Assembly (NCBI RefSeq): GCF_009905375.1
Contig: NW_027418099.1
Coordinates: 43,113 to 107,112 of the forward strand
Origin: Apium graveolens
Lineage: Eukaryota > Streptophyta > Magnoliopsida > Apiales > Apiaceae
Reading direction: 5' to 3'
Length of the DNA: 64,000 bases
The notes beneath the pieces are model-generated. The model ran no database searches and was not told the origin of the DNA. It was given only the letters and a program-made list of their open reading frames with translations. Both the position numbers and the translations under genes were made by a program. Below are positions 21,050-30,656 of the stretch, piece after piece (positions within the stretch are counted from its first letter, which is position 1; each line of letters begins with the position of its first letter).

Positions 21050-21948
21050 TTGGCTAGAAGAACAAAAAGGAAACTGGATGTTGTTGACAAGGAATTGGAA
21101 GATCAATTTCCTAAGGAATCCACACCAGCTACAACTCAAGCATCAAAGCCCTCTATGGTATTTGAAGACATAAGGGTGGTGGATCCCTACAGGAACATAC
21201 ATGGTGAACCTATTGTGCCAAAGGATGAGCCAATAGAGTGGGATAACATACCAATTCCTGACTTCAACTTACCAATCCTTAGCAAGCCAAAAAGGACAAA
21301 GTCAAGGGCAGTCAAGAAAGTGAAGCTGTCACCTCTCAAATCCAAGTCAGTAGTTAAAGCTCAACCCAAGGTCAACAGGGGAGACTACTTGTACTTGTGT
21401 GACATCAAAGAATTTTCAGATCTAAACCTTTATCTGGATGAACTGGATGAAGTAAGGGTAATTGATGCATACAGAAACCTACCTGAAAGGTTGGTGTTCA
21501 AGTACAAAGGAGGAAGGGAGATTCAGTGGCCACTTCACAGGATTCTTCAAGAAAGCCAAGCTGTGCTGATTAAAGTCTATTCATCCTTCAAGAAAAACTT
21601 TGGGTTCAATGTAACTGCAAGAAGACTAGTATTGAAGAAGATTGAAGAGCTGAGGAGTGTTAGAGCTAAAGATGCACTCCCAAACACTCTAATCATCCCA
21701 TACACAGGGAGAAGAGTGCATCTAAGGCCCTACTGGCTGATGGAATTCATGGATGACAAGGGTGTGAGAAGATTCTTCAGATTATAGAAGACCAACTGAG
21801 TATCTCTAGCAATGAGACTCTCTTGGAAATACAAGAAAAGCTAGATCTCTCAGAATCTGATGAACTAGAATTCCACAGGCAGCTCCAGAATCAAATTGAA
21901 GAAAATAACAGAAAGCTTGGAAGAAGATCCAGGCCTTCAAGGAACTAA
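21050..21948 (+). pseudogene. Element C ORF3, conserved C-terminal domain
   Basis: The frame runs from 21050 to 21787 and contains YLYLCDIKEFSDLNLYLDEL, YRNLPERLVFKYKGGREIQW, FKKNFGFNVTARRLVLKKI and HLRPYWLMEFMDDKGVRRFF. A two-base insertion makes a TAG at 21785-21787. The rest (EDQLSISSNETLLEIQ to LQNQIEENNRKLG) continues in another frame to TAA at 21946-21948. The domain is present in A (1312-1938) and E (minus strand, about 62640-63232). It is the best-conserved part of ORF3 and so probably its functional core, of unknown role. Confidence 0.8.
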
Positions 21949-22120
21949 AAAAATCTTCTCAGGCTAGAGGAGCATCTTGAATTGACTGTGAGCCAAACCT
22001 TGTTCATTTTAATTAATTGAAGCACTTTCAGTTTATCTACTTATCTTTAAAGATATACGTTCAGGATGTTTTGTTATCATCAAGTATCTCTTGATTTATG
22101 GCTACATTTCCAGTAGACAT

Positions 22121-22134
22121 AAATTGGGGGAGAT
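22121..22134 (+). other. Polypurine tract of element C
   Basis: AAATTGGGGGAGAT abuts the second LTR and is identical to the tract of element A. Confidence 0.88.
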
Positions 22135-23159
22135 TATTGTGCATATGTCGTGTACTTGATGATTTCATAAACAAAACATCTAAGTAGATTTTACTTAGTG
22201 AAATTATGTAGCACTCGACGGATAAGAATTATAGTCCCGACGAATAACTCATTATAGTCCCGACGGATGATTAACTTATTATCCATCGAGTGAGTAGCTT
22301 ATGTAATAATAAGTTTGTAGCACAGTTATGTATGCACCTTTGTATAGAATCTGTAGTAGCATATAAGTCATGTTGACTTTAACTAGATATGCAGAATAGG
22401 TTTATTAATTGTACATAATTGATGTCTTGTAATTCTGCATAAGTGATATAGAGTCAAGTGCCAAAATAGCTACCGACGGATGATTAACAAAGCCATCGAC
22501 GGATGATCAAATGACTATCAACGGATGTTTAATATAGCAGTCGACGGATGATCAATTAAATCATCAACGGATATTCTGAAAGTTGACGGATGATCATATA
22601 AAGAATTCAAACAGCAGTTGAACAGTGAAAGCTGACACACAGCCGTCGAGATGTATACAAACACACTGTGGAAGCCCATTAACTGGGTAATAGAGGACGA
22701 AAAGCAGCAAAGCTTAAGACTGTTAGATTTTATATTTGTTCAGTCTTTTTGACTTTGTAATCTTGGTATTATATAAACCAAGAGTGTAGCAAATAGAAAA
22801 ATAACTAAGATAGCCGAGAAACACAAAAACAGAGAAATATTTGTAAGCAGAATCTTTAGCATTTCCTGTATTTCTCAGTAGTTCCATTTGTAAGCAGCTG
22901 TGAGCATTTCTGCACACAGAGTCCTCTCGATATATTATATATATCTCTGGTGGAATTGTTTAAATCCACCAGAAAGTTTTTAAAGACTCTTGTTTTTAAT
23001 TACTTATGTTTTGATTCAATTAAGTTTATATTCCGCATTGTGCTAATTAAAACAAATATATCTATAATCGAGTTGAACATTTTTATTTCAAGAAAAAGGT
23101 TCAAGAATTCCATTCAACCCCCCTTCTATAATTCTTGCTACATTGTTAAGGGACTAACA
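22135..23159 (+). repeat. 3' (second) LTR of element C
   Basis: It aligns with 9089-10090. The first bases read TATTGTGC, so the terminal TG has become TA, which may affect integrase recognition. An extra ~23 bp near 22230-22260 duplicates a CGACG motif copy. It ends GGGACTAACA and is followed by a primer-binding site, as a 5' LTR would be. The motif cluster is at 22213-22650 and TATATAAA at 22770-22777. Confidence 0.9.
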
Positions 23160-23355
23160 ATTGGTATCAGAGCAAGCTCTTAATCTACAAAGAGTTTAAA
23201 GATCAAAACAATTCAGCAAGATGAACAAGAAAGATGTTGGAGTCAAGATTCCTTTTCTTGATAAAGATAATTACCATCATTGGAAGGTAAAGATGCATCT
23301 TCATATGCTTTCTCAAGATGAGGCCTATATGGACTGCATAGAAAGAGGTCCTCAT
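23160..23355 (+). mobile_element. Second primer-binding site and gag start after element C
   Basis: TGGTATCAGAGC (23162-23173), the leader and the first ~45 codons of gag (from MNKKDVGVKIPFLD) repeat 10091-10286 almost exactly, then stop abruptly at 23355 where B sequence resumes. This is the remnant of a second, tandem copy that shared the middle LTR and lost the rest. Confidence 0.88.
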
Positions 23356-23947
23356 CTTCATATTATCAGAGTATTTCTCCAGTATCATAGAGTGTGAAAA
23401 GTCACCAAGAAAAATATTTATTTTTTCTTTTTCTGATGCATATTACTTAATACCAGCAATGCACTTGGGTCGTCCCTGCCACATTTTTACTCTAGATCTC
23501 AAAGGAGTACCTGATTTTTATTCCCTTTTCTTTTTCCTTTTTCTTTTGATAAGTGAGGTTTATCAGCACTTAGTACATTCTGCAGATTTACTAACATCAG
23601 AACTTAACAGATGAGAAGCATTATTCTAGTTTTTGACTTAGTAATATGATAGACAAAGTAAACGTGACTAAGCTTAATATCAGAATTTGCTTGTGTCAAT
23701 AGATTTCCACATATATAATTACTTCTAACAATGGATTTCTAGTATGTTAAAGAGTACTAGGTCAGCATCTAGCACAGTTATCCTCATAGGATTGAATAGT
23801 CACAGAAATAGTCATTTCACTTTCAGAGTTTAGAAATTCACATCAGACAACAATCAGTACTTAAGCAATTTTTAATTAGGCACATAATACACAAAGAGAG
23901 TAATATCTGTAAATACTAATCATAAAGTCTGATGTATCAGAACAAAA
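23356..23947 (-). other. Element B spacer, part proximal to pol
   Basis: This is AT-rich, non-coding B sequence lying just downstream of RNase H on the minus strand. It includes ATCAGAACTTAAC and related motif copies (near 23590 and elsewhere). It continues at 9088 after the C insertion. I see no gene. Confidence 0.65.
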
Positions 23948-26210
23948 CTAAGCAGATTTAGAGAAGGAACCTGAAACCATTCCAAGTTCATTTACCAATC
24001 TTGTAAAAGTAGCTTCACACAGTGGTTTTATGAAGATATCTGCTAGTTGTTGATCTGTTGGAACAAAGTGCAATTCCACTGTACCTTCATCCACATATTC
24101 CCTTATGAAGTGGTACCTAATACTGATATGCTTTGTCATTGAGTGTTGAACTGGATTACCTGTCATAGCAATGGCACTTTGATTATCACAGTAAATAGGG
24201 ATTTTAAAATATGTTAACCCATAATCCAGTAACTGATTCTTCATCCAAAGAATCTGTGCACAACAGCTTCCTACAGCAATGTATTCTGCTTCTGCAGTTG
24301 AGGTGGAAATTGACTTTTATTTCTTGCTAAACCAAGAAACCAATCTGCCTCCAAGAAATTGGCAGCTTCCACTTGTGCTCTTCATGTCAATTTTGCAACC
24401 TGCAAAATCTGCATCTGAGTAACCTATTAGTTTAAAATCTGATTCTCTGGGATACCACAATCCCAGATCAGCTGTTCCCTTAAGATACTTGAATATTCTT
24501 TTCACAGCTGTTAAGTAAGGTTCTCGTGGATCTGCTTGAAATCTTGCACAAAGACAAGTAGCATATATGATATCAGGTCTATTAGCAGTTAGATAGAGTA
24601 GAGAGCCAATCATACCTCTGTTATCAGTAATATCTACTGATTTACCAGTATCCTTATCCAGTTTTGTTGCAGTGGCCATGGGAGTGGATGCACTTGAACA
24701 ATCTTGCATTCCAAATTTCTTCAGCAAGTTTCTGGTGTACTTGGTTTGACAAATAAAAGTGCCTTCTTCATTCTGCTTGACTTGAAGGCCCAGAAAATAG
24801 CTAAGTTCTCCCATCATACTCATTTGATATCTTGACTGCATCAGTTTGGCAAACTTTTTGCAAAGTCTGTCATTTGTAGAACCAAAGATGATATCATCAA
24901 CATAAATCTGAACCAGAAGTAAGTCCTTTCCATGGTTGAGGTAAAACAGTATTTTATCTATAGTTCCTCTGTTAAATCTACTTTCCAGAAGAAACTGAGC
25001 TAAAGTCTCATACCATGTTCTAGGAGCTTGCTTAAGGCTATAAAGTGCTTTATCAAGCCTGTAGACATGATTTGGATATTTGGGATCGACAAAGCCTGGA
25101 GGTTGTTCAACATATACTTCCTCCTCCAATTCTCCATTGAGAAAAACACTTTTCACATCCATTTGAAGGACAGTAAACTTTTTGTGAGCAACATAAGCCA
25201 AAAATATCCTTATGGCTTCCAATCTAGCAACTGGTGCAAATGTTTCATCATAATCAATTCCCTCCTGCTGAGAATATACTTTTGCAACCAACCTTGCTTT
25301 ATTCCTTGTAATTATGGCATCACTATCAGTTTTGTTTCTGAATACCCACTTTGTACCAACAACAGATCTGTTCTTTGGTCTTGGCACTAAGGTCCAGACT
25401 TTGTTTCTTTCAAATTCATTTAACTCTTCCTGCATTGCTTGCACCCAATCAGCATCTTGAAGAGCTTCTTCCACTTTCTTTGGTTCAGTCTGAGAAAGAA
25501 AAGAATTGTAAAGACATTCACTTGAAGTAGCTGTTCTAGTTATGACACCTGCATCAGGATTGCCAATTATTATGTCAGGTGTATGTGATTTAGTCCACTT
25601 CCTTGCAGATGGAAGGTTTTCTCTAGAACTGGATGCTCCCCCATGATCCATGTTATCTTCATCAACATCTTCTGATGCTCCCCCTGAAACTATGCTCTCT
25701 GAGTTGGATCCTTCAGTATTTAAATTTTCAGAATTATTAGAACTTGGCTTATCAGAACTTGATGAATCAGAACTTGAAGAGCCAGTTGTATGTTCTGATG
25801 CTTCTTGAGATGTGGTTGCATCTTTACTATGCTCCCCCTGCACAAGTGCATCTTCCTTTGGCGTAGTCACCACAGTTTCAATAACATCAGAGCTTAATCC
25901 ATCAGAGTTTGCTGTATCAGGATTTAGACTATCAGGATTTTCAGTATCAGAATTTAAGTCTTCATTTTCAAATCTCAGCTGATCATGATCATTGAAATCT
26001 TCAAGTCCAGTAATTTTCTTATCATCAAAGGAGACATTGATAGATTCCATGACCACCCTTGTTCTCAAGTTAAAGACTCTGAAGGCTTTTGTGGAAAGTG
26101 GATATCCAACAAAGATTCCTTCATCAGCTTTTAGATCAAATTTCGATAGCTGTTCAGGATGAGTCTTAAGAACAAAACACTTGCATCCAAATACATAAAA
26201 AAATATTTCA
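23948..26210 (-). pseudogene. pol: Element B pol: integrase tail, linker, reverse transcriptase and RNase H, one stop
   Basis: One frame runs from about 26200 to 23948 with a single nonsense TAA (24317-24319), where C has a sense codon. From the N-terminus it has the integrase C-terminal end, a 200-residue Asp/Ser/Asn-rich linker (25440-26060), RT motifs [43 protein letters not shown] and catalytic YVDDIIFGS (about 24880-24906), then RNase H with [44 protein letters not shown] and HISIRYHFIREYV. It is close to 60% or more identical to C by eye in the RT core. Only one stop separates this stretch from an open frame, so the element is young. Confidence 0.9.
25640..25960. repeat. ATCAGAACTT motif copies in the integrase-RT linker of element B
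   Basis: The plus strand has TATCAGAACTTGATG, AATCAGAACTTGAAG, CATCAGAGCTTAATC, CATCAGAGTTTG, TATCAGGATTTAG and TATCAGAATTTAAG here. On the coding strand they give repeated (S/N)(S/P)D peptides. They occupy the same linker as the CATCCGTCG copies of element C. Confidence 0.82.
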
Positions 26211-27159
26211 GATTTGGCTTCTTTTTCTTCACCATCTCATATGGTGTCTTTCCATGCTTGTTAATGAGTGTTGCATTTTGAGTAAAACAAGCAGTCTGCA
26301 CAAATTCAGCCCAGAAATAGGTTGGAAGCTTTGCTTCATCAAGCATAGTTCGTGCAACTTCAATAAGAGTTCTATTCTTTCTTTCAACAACCCCATTTTG
26401 CTGTGGAGTTCCAGGAGCAGAAAATTCCTGTTTGATTCCATAGTTTTTGCAGAACTCTTCCATTATCAAATTCTTGAACTCAGTGCCATTATCACTTCTT
26501 ATAATCTTCACAGAATCTTTGACCAATTTATCCAGTTGCCTGACATGATCAATCAAGATAGATGCAGTTTCACTTTTTGTGTGCAAGAAATACACCCATG
26601 TGTATCTGGTGAGCTCATCCACTATGACCATAGCATATTTCTTCTTTGCAATAGACATGACATTTACAGGACCAAATAGATCAACATGTAGTAGGTGATA
26701 AGGCTCAAGAATTGATGATTCAATCTTGCTCTTGAATGAAGATTTCCTTTGTTTAGCCTTCTGACAAGAATCACAAAGGCCATCAGGAGCAAATACTGAC
26801 TTTGGCAGTCCTCTCACAAGATCTTTCTTGACTAATTCATTTATATTGTTGAAATTTAAATGAGAGAGTTTCTTGTGCCAGTTCCAGCTTTCTTCAATTG
26901 ATGCTCTACTAATCAGACAGACTGCAGAACCATCAGTACTTGTTGAAAGCTTGGCTTCATAAATGTTACCACGCCAGTATCCTTTCAGAACAATTTTGCC
27001 AGTAGATTTACTTACAACTTCACAGTGTTCTTCGAAGAAATCCACATGATAACCTCTGTCACAGATTTGACTAACACTCAGCAGATTGTGTTTAAGTCCT
27101 GAGACTAGAGCTACTTCTTTAATGATGACATTCCCTAGATTGATATTGCCATATCCCAA
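26131..27159 (-). pseudogene. pol: Element B pol: integrase
   Basis: This open frame of 342 codons holds the protease end (GLKHNLLSVSQICDRGYHV), the HHCC zinc region (WHKKLSHLNFNN to LCDSCQKAKQ), the DDE core (HVDLFGPVNVMS, IIRSDNGTEFKN, PQQNGVVERKNRTL) and the start of the C-terminal part. It is out of frame with the protease because of a one-base loss near 27160. It loses the downstream frame at an extra T in a T-run near 26200 (KYFF), after which the reading continues in the next block. Integrase inserts the cDNA and leaves the 5-bp duplication. Confidence 0.9.
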
Positions 27160-27302
27160 CGTTTTCCAATGTTGCCATCTCCATAAGAAACACTTAGGTC
27201 AGGCTTATCCACAAAGTCTGATAGCAGGGCTTTATTTCCAGTCATATGTCCTGAACATCCACTGTCCAGAACTAGGATGTTTTTCCTGTTGCCCTGCAAT
27301 CA
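27160..27302 (-). pseudogene. pol: Element B pol: protease active site
   Basis: Directly after the gag stop, in the same frame as gag, the minus strand passes a TGA and then reads LQGNRKNILVLDSGCSGHMT, with the DSG active site. The frame is lost at about 27160 by a one-base deletion. In element C the equivalent start is in the -1 frame relative to gag. Confidence 0.85.
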
Positions 27303-27311
27303 CAAAGACCA

Positions 27312-29651
27312 CTAATGATTAGTTTTAAGGACCCAAACTTGCTTGGATCCTTTGGCCTTATTAAGTTTGTTAACATTTACAGCGGATTTAGCATCAGAGT
27401 TTATGTTAACATTTTTCTTATCAGAATTTACACTATCAGACTTTGAATCAGAACTTACACTAGAAGGAACAATGCTAACTTTCTTTAAAGAATGTTTTAT
27501 TTGATAATAATCATAGTACAGACTATGATATTCCTTACAAGTATAAATGGAATGCCATAAACTATCACAATGAAAACAAGGATTTTGTGGCTTATATCTA
27601 ACAGACTGACTCTTAACTCCTGACTTTGAAGGTAAGGAGTTTATGTTCTTATTCTTCCTGCAAAAAGAAGCCAGATGGTTAGAACTTCCACAGTTATGAC
27701 ACGTTTTTCTAGGAGCATCAGGAACAGGCTTATAATCATTGCTTTTATTCACACCTTCCTTTCCATTCCTATTTTTCCTAGGTGATTTTATCTTGTTTGC
27801 ATTCTTAACATCTTTCAGCTTATGCTTAAGCTGCTTCTTTGTCATTAATCCTAGGTTTACTTCAGTTGTCTTTTCCTGTTTTAGTTTGTCAGAAGTTAAT
27901 TCCTTTTTAACTTCTGGTTTCTCAGTATCAGACTTTACAGCTACAAACTTAACAGGTTTTAACTTTGGCTTTTGTTTAACAACTATAGGCTTAATATCTA
28001 CAGTTCCTTTATCATTCTTATCATCTCCATAACCTAAGCCCTCTTTCCAGTTTTCACTACTTAACAAATTCTGAGTTGTTCTGCCAGAGTTAGTCCAAGT
28101 CCTGATAATCTCTCTTTCCTTTTCTAACTCATCTTTTAGATATTCATTCATTTTAAGTACTTCATCCCTAACATAGAAAGCATCATCTCTATCTTTCTGA
28201 GTTTGATGGAACATGACTAACTCTTTTTCTAAATAATCATTCCTCTTTTTACAAGCAAGATTTTCAGAAGTTAATCTTTCACATGTTAAAGTTTGGTCTC
28301 TATAGCTAATGAACATGGTTTTAAGATATCTTCTCAACTCATTAATATCATCAGTATGAAAGGCATAAGTAGTTTGAGGTACCTTTAACTCAGCAGCTTC
28401 AGAACTGCTTCCAGCACTTGCCATATCAGCATTTGCCATCAAGGCATAATTCTCCTCACTTTCAGAATCTGAGGTGCCTGTCCAGCTTTTCTTCTTTGTG
28501 ACAAGAGCCTTGCCTTTGTCACTCTTTACTTTCTTGCAATCAGGAGATATGTGGCCTTTCTCACCACAATTGTAATAGTTAGCATTTGTATAATCTCCTC
28601 TGTCAGACTTTCCTCCTTTGCCTTCAGTTTTTCTAAAATTCTTCTTATCAGAACTTACACCTCTCCTGGAAAACTTCTTTCCCTTACTGAACTTCCTGTA
28701 TGCTATCTTGGTGATTCCTTTCACCATAAGAGCACACAGATTCATCATCTCTTCATCAGCATCCGTCTCAGGCAGGCTTTCAGTTTCTGAGTCATCATCA
28801 CTATCAGAACTTGATGACTCAGTATTAGACTTTGTGAAGAGAGCTTTACCCTTGCCTTTCCTTGAGGTAGCTGCCTTGGGAGATTCTTCTTCAGCCATAA
28901 GAGCAACTGTCCTTGACTTTCCTCCTTTCCTCTTGCTTCTTTGTTCCATCTCAAGTTCATGAGTCTTGAGCATCCCATAAATTTCATCAAGAGTCGTTTC
29001 ATCAAGATTATACTTGTCTCTTATAGTTGTTGCCTTCAAATCCCAGCTTTCAGGAAGAGCTAACAGGAATTTAAGGTTTGAATCTTCAAGATCATACTCC
29101 TTATCAACCAGTGACAAATCATTCAAGAGCTTGACAAATCTGTCATATAAATCAGTCAATGACTCATTTGGCTTTGAGTCAAAGTGTTCATACTCTTGAG
29201 TGAGTATTGTCTTCTTGTTCTTCTTGATCGAATCAGTTCCCTGACATCTTGTTTCCAAGGCATCCCATATCTCCTTTGTAGTCTTGCAGTTAATTACCCG
29301 GTTTGATATTACATTATCAATGGCACTATGCAGTAAGTGTCGTACCTTCACATCCTTAGCAATTGAAGCGATATCTTCAGCAGTGTAATCACTCTTCTCC
29401 TTTGGTACAGACTTTGCTGCTTCACCTGCAACTGCAACATCGAGCTTTGTTGGATTGTGAGGTCCTTCCTTAATTCTGCCAAGATATTCTGGATATGTAG
29501 CTTCCAGAAACATAGTCATCCTCACCTTCCATATGGGATATTCAGACGGTTTCAATATGGGAACTCTAATAGTCTCATATCGACTATGGATTTGTGTATT
29601 TGGTGGTTCTTCAGTTTTGATGGGCTTGGTTGGAGTTTCTGCTTCAGACAT
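27312..29651 (-). CDS. gag: Element B gag, intact 779-aa frame
   Basis: This is a complete open frame from ATG at 29649-29651 to TAG at 27312-27314. Residues ~25-230 form the copia UBN2-type Gag domain (YPIWKVRMTMFLEATYPEYL, LTDLYDRFVKLLNDL, LKFLLALPESWD). Acidic and Ser-rich linkers follow. Three CCHC-like knuckles lie at about 358-372 (YYNCGEKGHISPDC, first Cys replaced), 647-660 (CHNCGSSNHLASFC) and 691-705 (CFHCDSLWHSIYTC). A coiled coil lies at about 430-520. It would form the virus-like particle and package element RNA. It is the only full-length intact coding frame in the window. DNA copies of the B motif encode the Ser/Asp linkers near 28647-28660, 28795-28830 and 27385-27460. Confidence 0.92.
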   Translation of the reverse strand: MSEAETPTKPIKTEEPPNTQIHSRYETIRVPILKPSEYPIWKVRMTMFLEATYPEYLGRIKEGPHNPTKLDVAVAGEAAKSVPKEKSDYTAEDIASIAKDVKVRHLLHSAIDNVISNRVINCKTTKEIWDALETRCQGTDSIKKNKKTILTQEYEHFDSKPNESLTDLYDRFVKLLNDLSLVDKEYDLEDSNLKFLLALPESWDLKATTIRDKYNLDETTLDEIYGMLKTHELEMEQRSKRKGGKSRTVALMAEEESPKAATSRKGKGKALFTKSNTESSSSDSDDDSETESLPETDADEEMMNLCALMVKGITKIAYRKFSKGKKFSRRGVSSDKKNFRKTEGKGGKSDRGDYTNANYYNCGEKGHISPDCKKVKSDKGKALVTKKKSWTGTSDSESEENYALMANADMASAGSSSEAAELKVPQTTYAFHTDDINELRRYLKTMFISYRDQTLTCERLTSENLACKKRNDYLEKELVMFHQTQKDRDDAFYVRDEVLKMNEYLKDELEKEREIIRTWTNSGRTTQNLLSSENWKEGLGYGDDKNDKGTVDIKPIVVKQKPKLKPVKFVAVKSDTEKPEVKKELTSDKLKQEKTTEVNLGLMTKKQLKHKLKDVKNANKIKSPRKNRNGKEGVNKSNDYKPVPDAPRKTCHNCGSSNHLASFCRKNKNINSLPSKSGVKSQSVRYKPQNPCFHCDSLWHSIYTCKEYHSLYYDYYQIKHSLKKVSIVPSSVSSDSKSDSVNSDKKNVNINSDAKSAVNVNKLNKAKGSKQVWVLKTNH

Positions 29652-29692
29652 GATTGTTTTTGGATTTTAAACTGTTTGTCTATTAACAGATA

Positions 29693-29705
29693 GGCTCTGA
29701 TACCA
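29693..29705 (-). other. Primer-binding site of element B (initiator Met-tRNA)
   Basis: The minus strand reads TGGTATCAGAGCC, two bases from the LTR end. It matches the 3' end of initiator Met-tRNA and fixes the element orientation. Confidence 0.92.
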
Positions 29706-29707
29706 CT

Positions 29708-30313
29708 TGTTAGGTCATACACACTGTAGAGGGGGGTGAATACAGTGTATAGCACAATCAAATCGAATTCTAATAACACAAGTAACAGAAAACAGACTTT
29801 ATTCAAAGCAATAAACTCTGTTACAGTATGGAACTGTCCTCTCTCAGTGATGAACAAATATCACGAGAGCTGCTAGGGTTACAATTAATAATATTCTCGA
29901 TAACGATAACACTTATAGTGTAAACCCTATGTCTATGTTTATATACTACACAGTTACAAGATAATCACTAATTGATATGGAATATAATTCTGCTTCCTAA
30001 AATATATCAATCAGATATCTTTTCTTCCAAGTATTCTATTCTTCATAGAATTCCTTCTTCATGCATATCTCTTCTTATGTTTGTCTTGATCTTCTTTTCC
30101 TTTCAATCAGCCGCCTTCCTTATCTGAACGTTTCCTTTAAGTCCTGATATTATCTTCTGATAAATATCTCCTGAACCTTAAGTACTGATAACTTTAGTTC
30201 TGACTTTAGTATAAGTGCTGATTTCAGTTAAGTACTGATTTGTCCTGTTTAAGTAAGATCTGAAAACTAAACATAAATCATATTAGTCATGACATTATCA
30301 AATATATCTAACA
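29708..30313 (-). repeat. 5' LTR of element B
   Basis: It has the same length as 2819-3424, with about 11 differences by eye. TATATAAA on the minus strand is at 29938-29945. Five AAGTNCTGAT-type motif copies lie at about 30139-30239. Confidence 0.93.
29938..29945 (-). promoter_or_regulatory. TATA box in the 5' LTR of element B
   Basis: TATATAAA on the minus strand lies about 370 bp into the LTR and is kept in both LTR copies. It is the likely core promoter for genomic RNA of B. Confidence 0.55.
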
Positions 30314-30318
30314 TATTA
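30314..30318. other. Target-site duplication of element B, right copy (TATTA)
   Basis: This matches 2814-2818 and lies directly after the right LTR. Confidence 0.9.
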
Positions 30319-30656
30319 TTCTCAGAGAAACATTTGTAAGCTATATTCTTAGCATTTCTCTGTAAACTTAGTTGTTCAAATTTGTAAGCAGCTGTGAGTT
30401 AATTGCTACACAGAGTTCTCTTGATATAATATATATCTCTGGTGGATACATTCAAATCCACCAGAAAGTTTTTAAAGACTTGTGTTTTTAAGTACTTGTG
30501 TATTGATTCATTCCAAGTTATTATTCCGCAGTTTGCAAATCAATTCACACAGTTATATATTATTAAGATAAAACATTTTATATCTTTGTGAAAAAGTTTC
30601 AAGAATTCCATTCAACCCCCCTTCTGTAATTTTTGTTGCATTGTTAGGGACTAACA
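30319..30656 (+). repeat. 3' LTR of element A, right part
   Basis: It continues the A LTR after B. The R/U5 part matches 9755-10090 of C and ends GGGACTAACA. The sequence after 30656 is the older copia fragment D, so 30657-30661 (CCAAT) should be A's target duplication. Confidence 0.9.

Larger units (their letters stand above)
9089..23355 (+). mobile_element. Element C: Sirevirus-type Ty1-copia nested in B, with a run-on second copy start
   Basis: A 1002-bp 5' LTR, primer-binding site, Gag, pol, a very long ORF3, a polypurine tract and a 1025-bp LTR make one complete element. The sequence then continues for 196 bp with a second primer-binding site and the first codons of Gag, nearly identical to 10091-10286, before returning to B sequence at 23356. 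Because of this run-on end I see no target-site duplication. It interrupts the pol-ORF3 spacer of B. All three coding regions carry stops or frameshifts. Confidence 0.92.
2819..30313 (-). mobile_element. Element B: Sirevirus-type Ty1-copia, complete, with element C nested inside
   Basis: Two 606-bp LTRs (2819-3424 and 29708-30313), a flanking TATTA duplication, a Met-tRNA primer-binding site beside the right LTR and a polypurine tract beside the left one define a complete minus-strand element. Reading right to left it holds Gag, protease, integrase, RT, RNase H, a spacer and ORF3. Element C (9089-23355) splits the spacer between RNase H and ORF3. By eye the LTRs differ at about 11 of 606 positions, so the insertion is fairly young. 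It landed in the 3' LTR of element A. Confidence 0.93.

Noticed and set aside
16398..21948. ORF3 as a retroviral envelope gene
   Set aside because: The position fits, but I see no signal peptide, transmembrane anchor or fusion region, and the protein is largely charged and coiled-coil.
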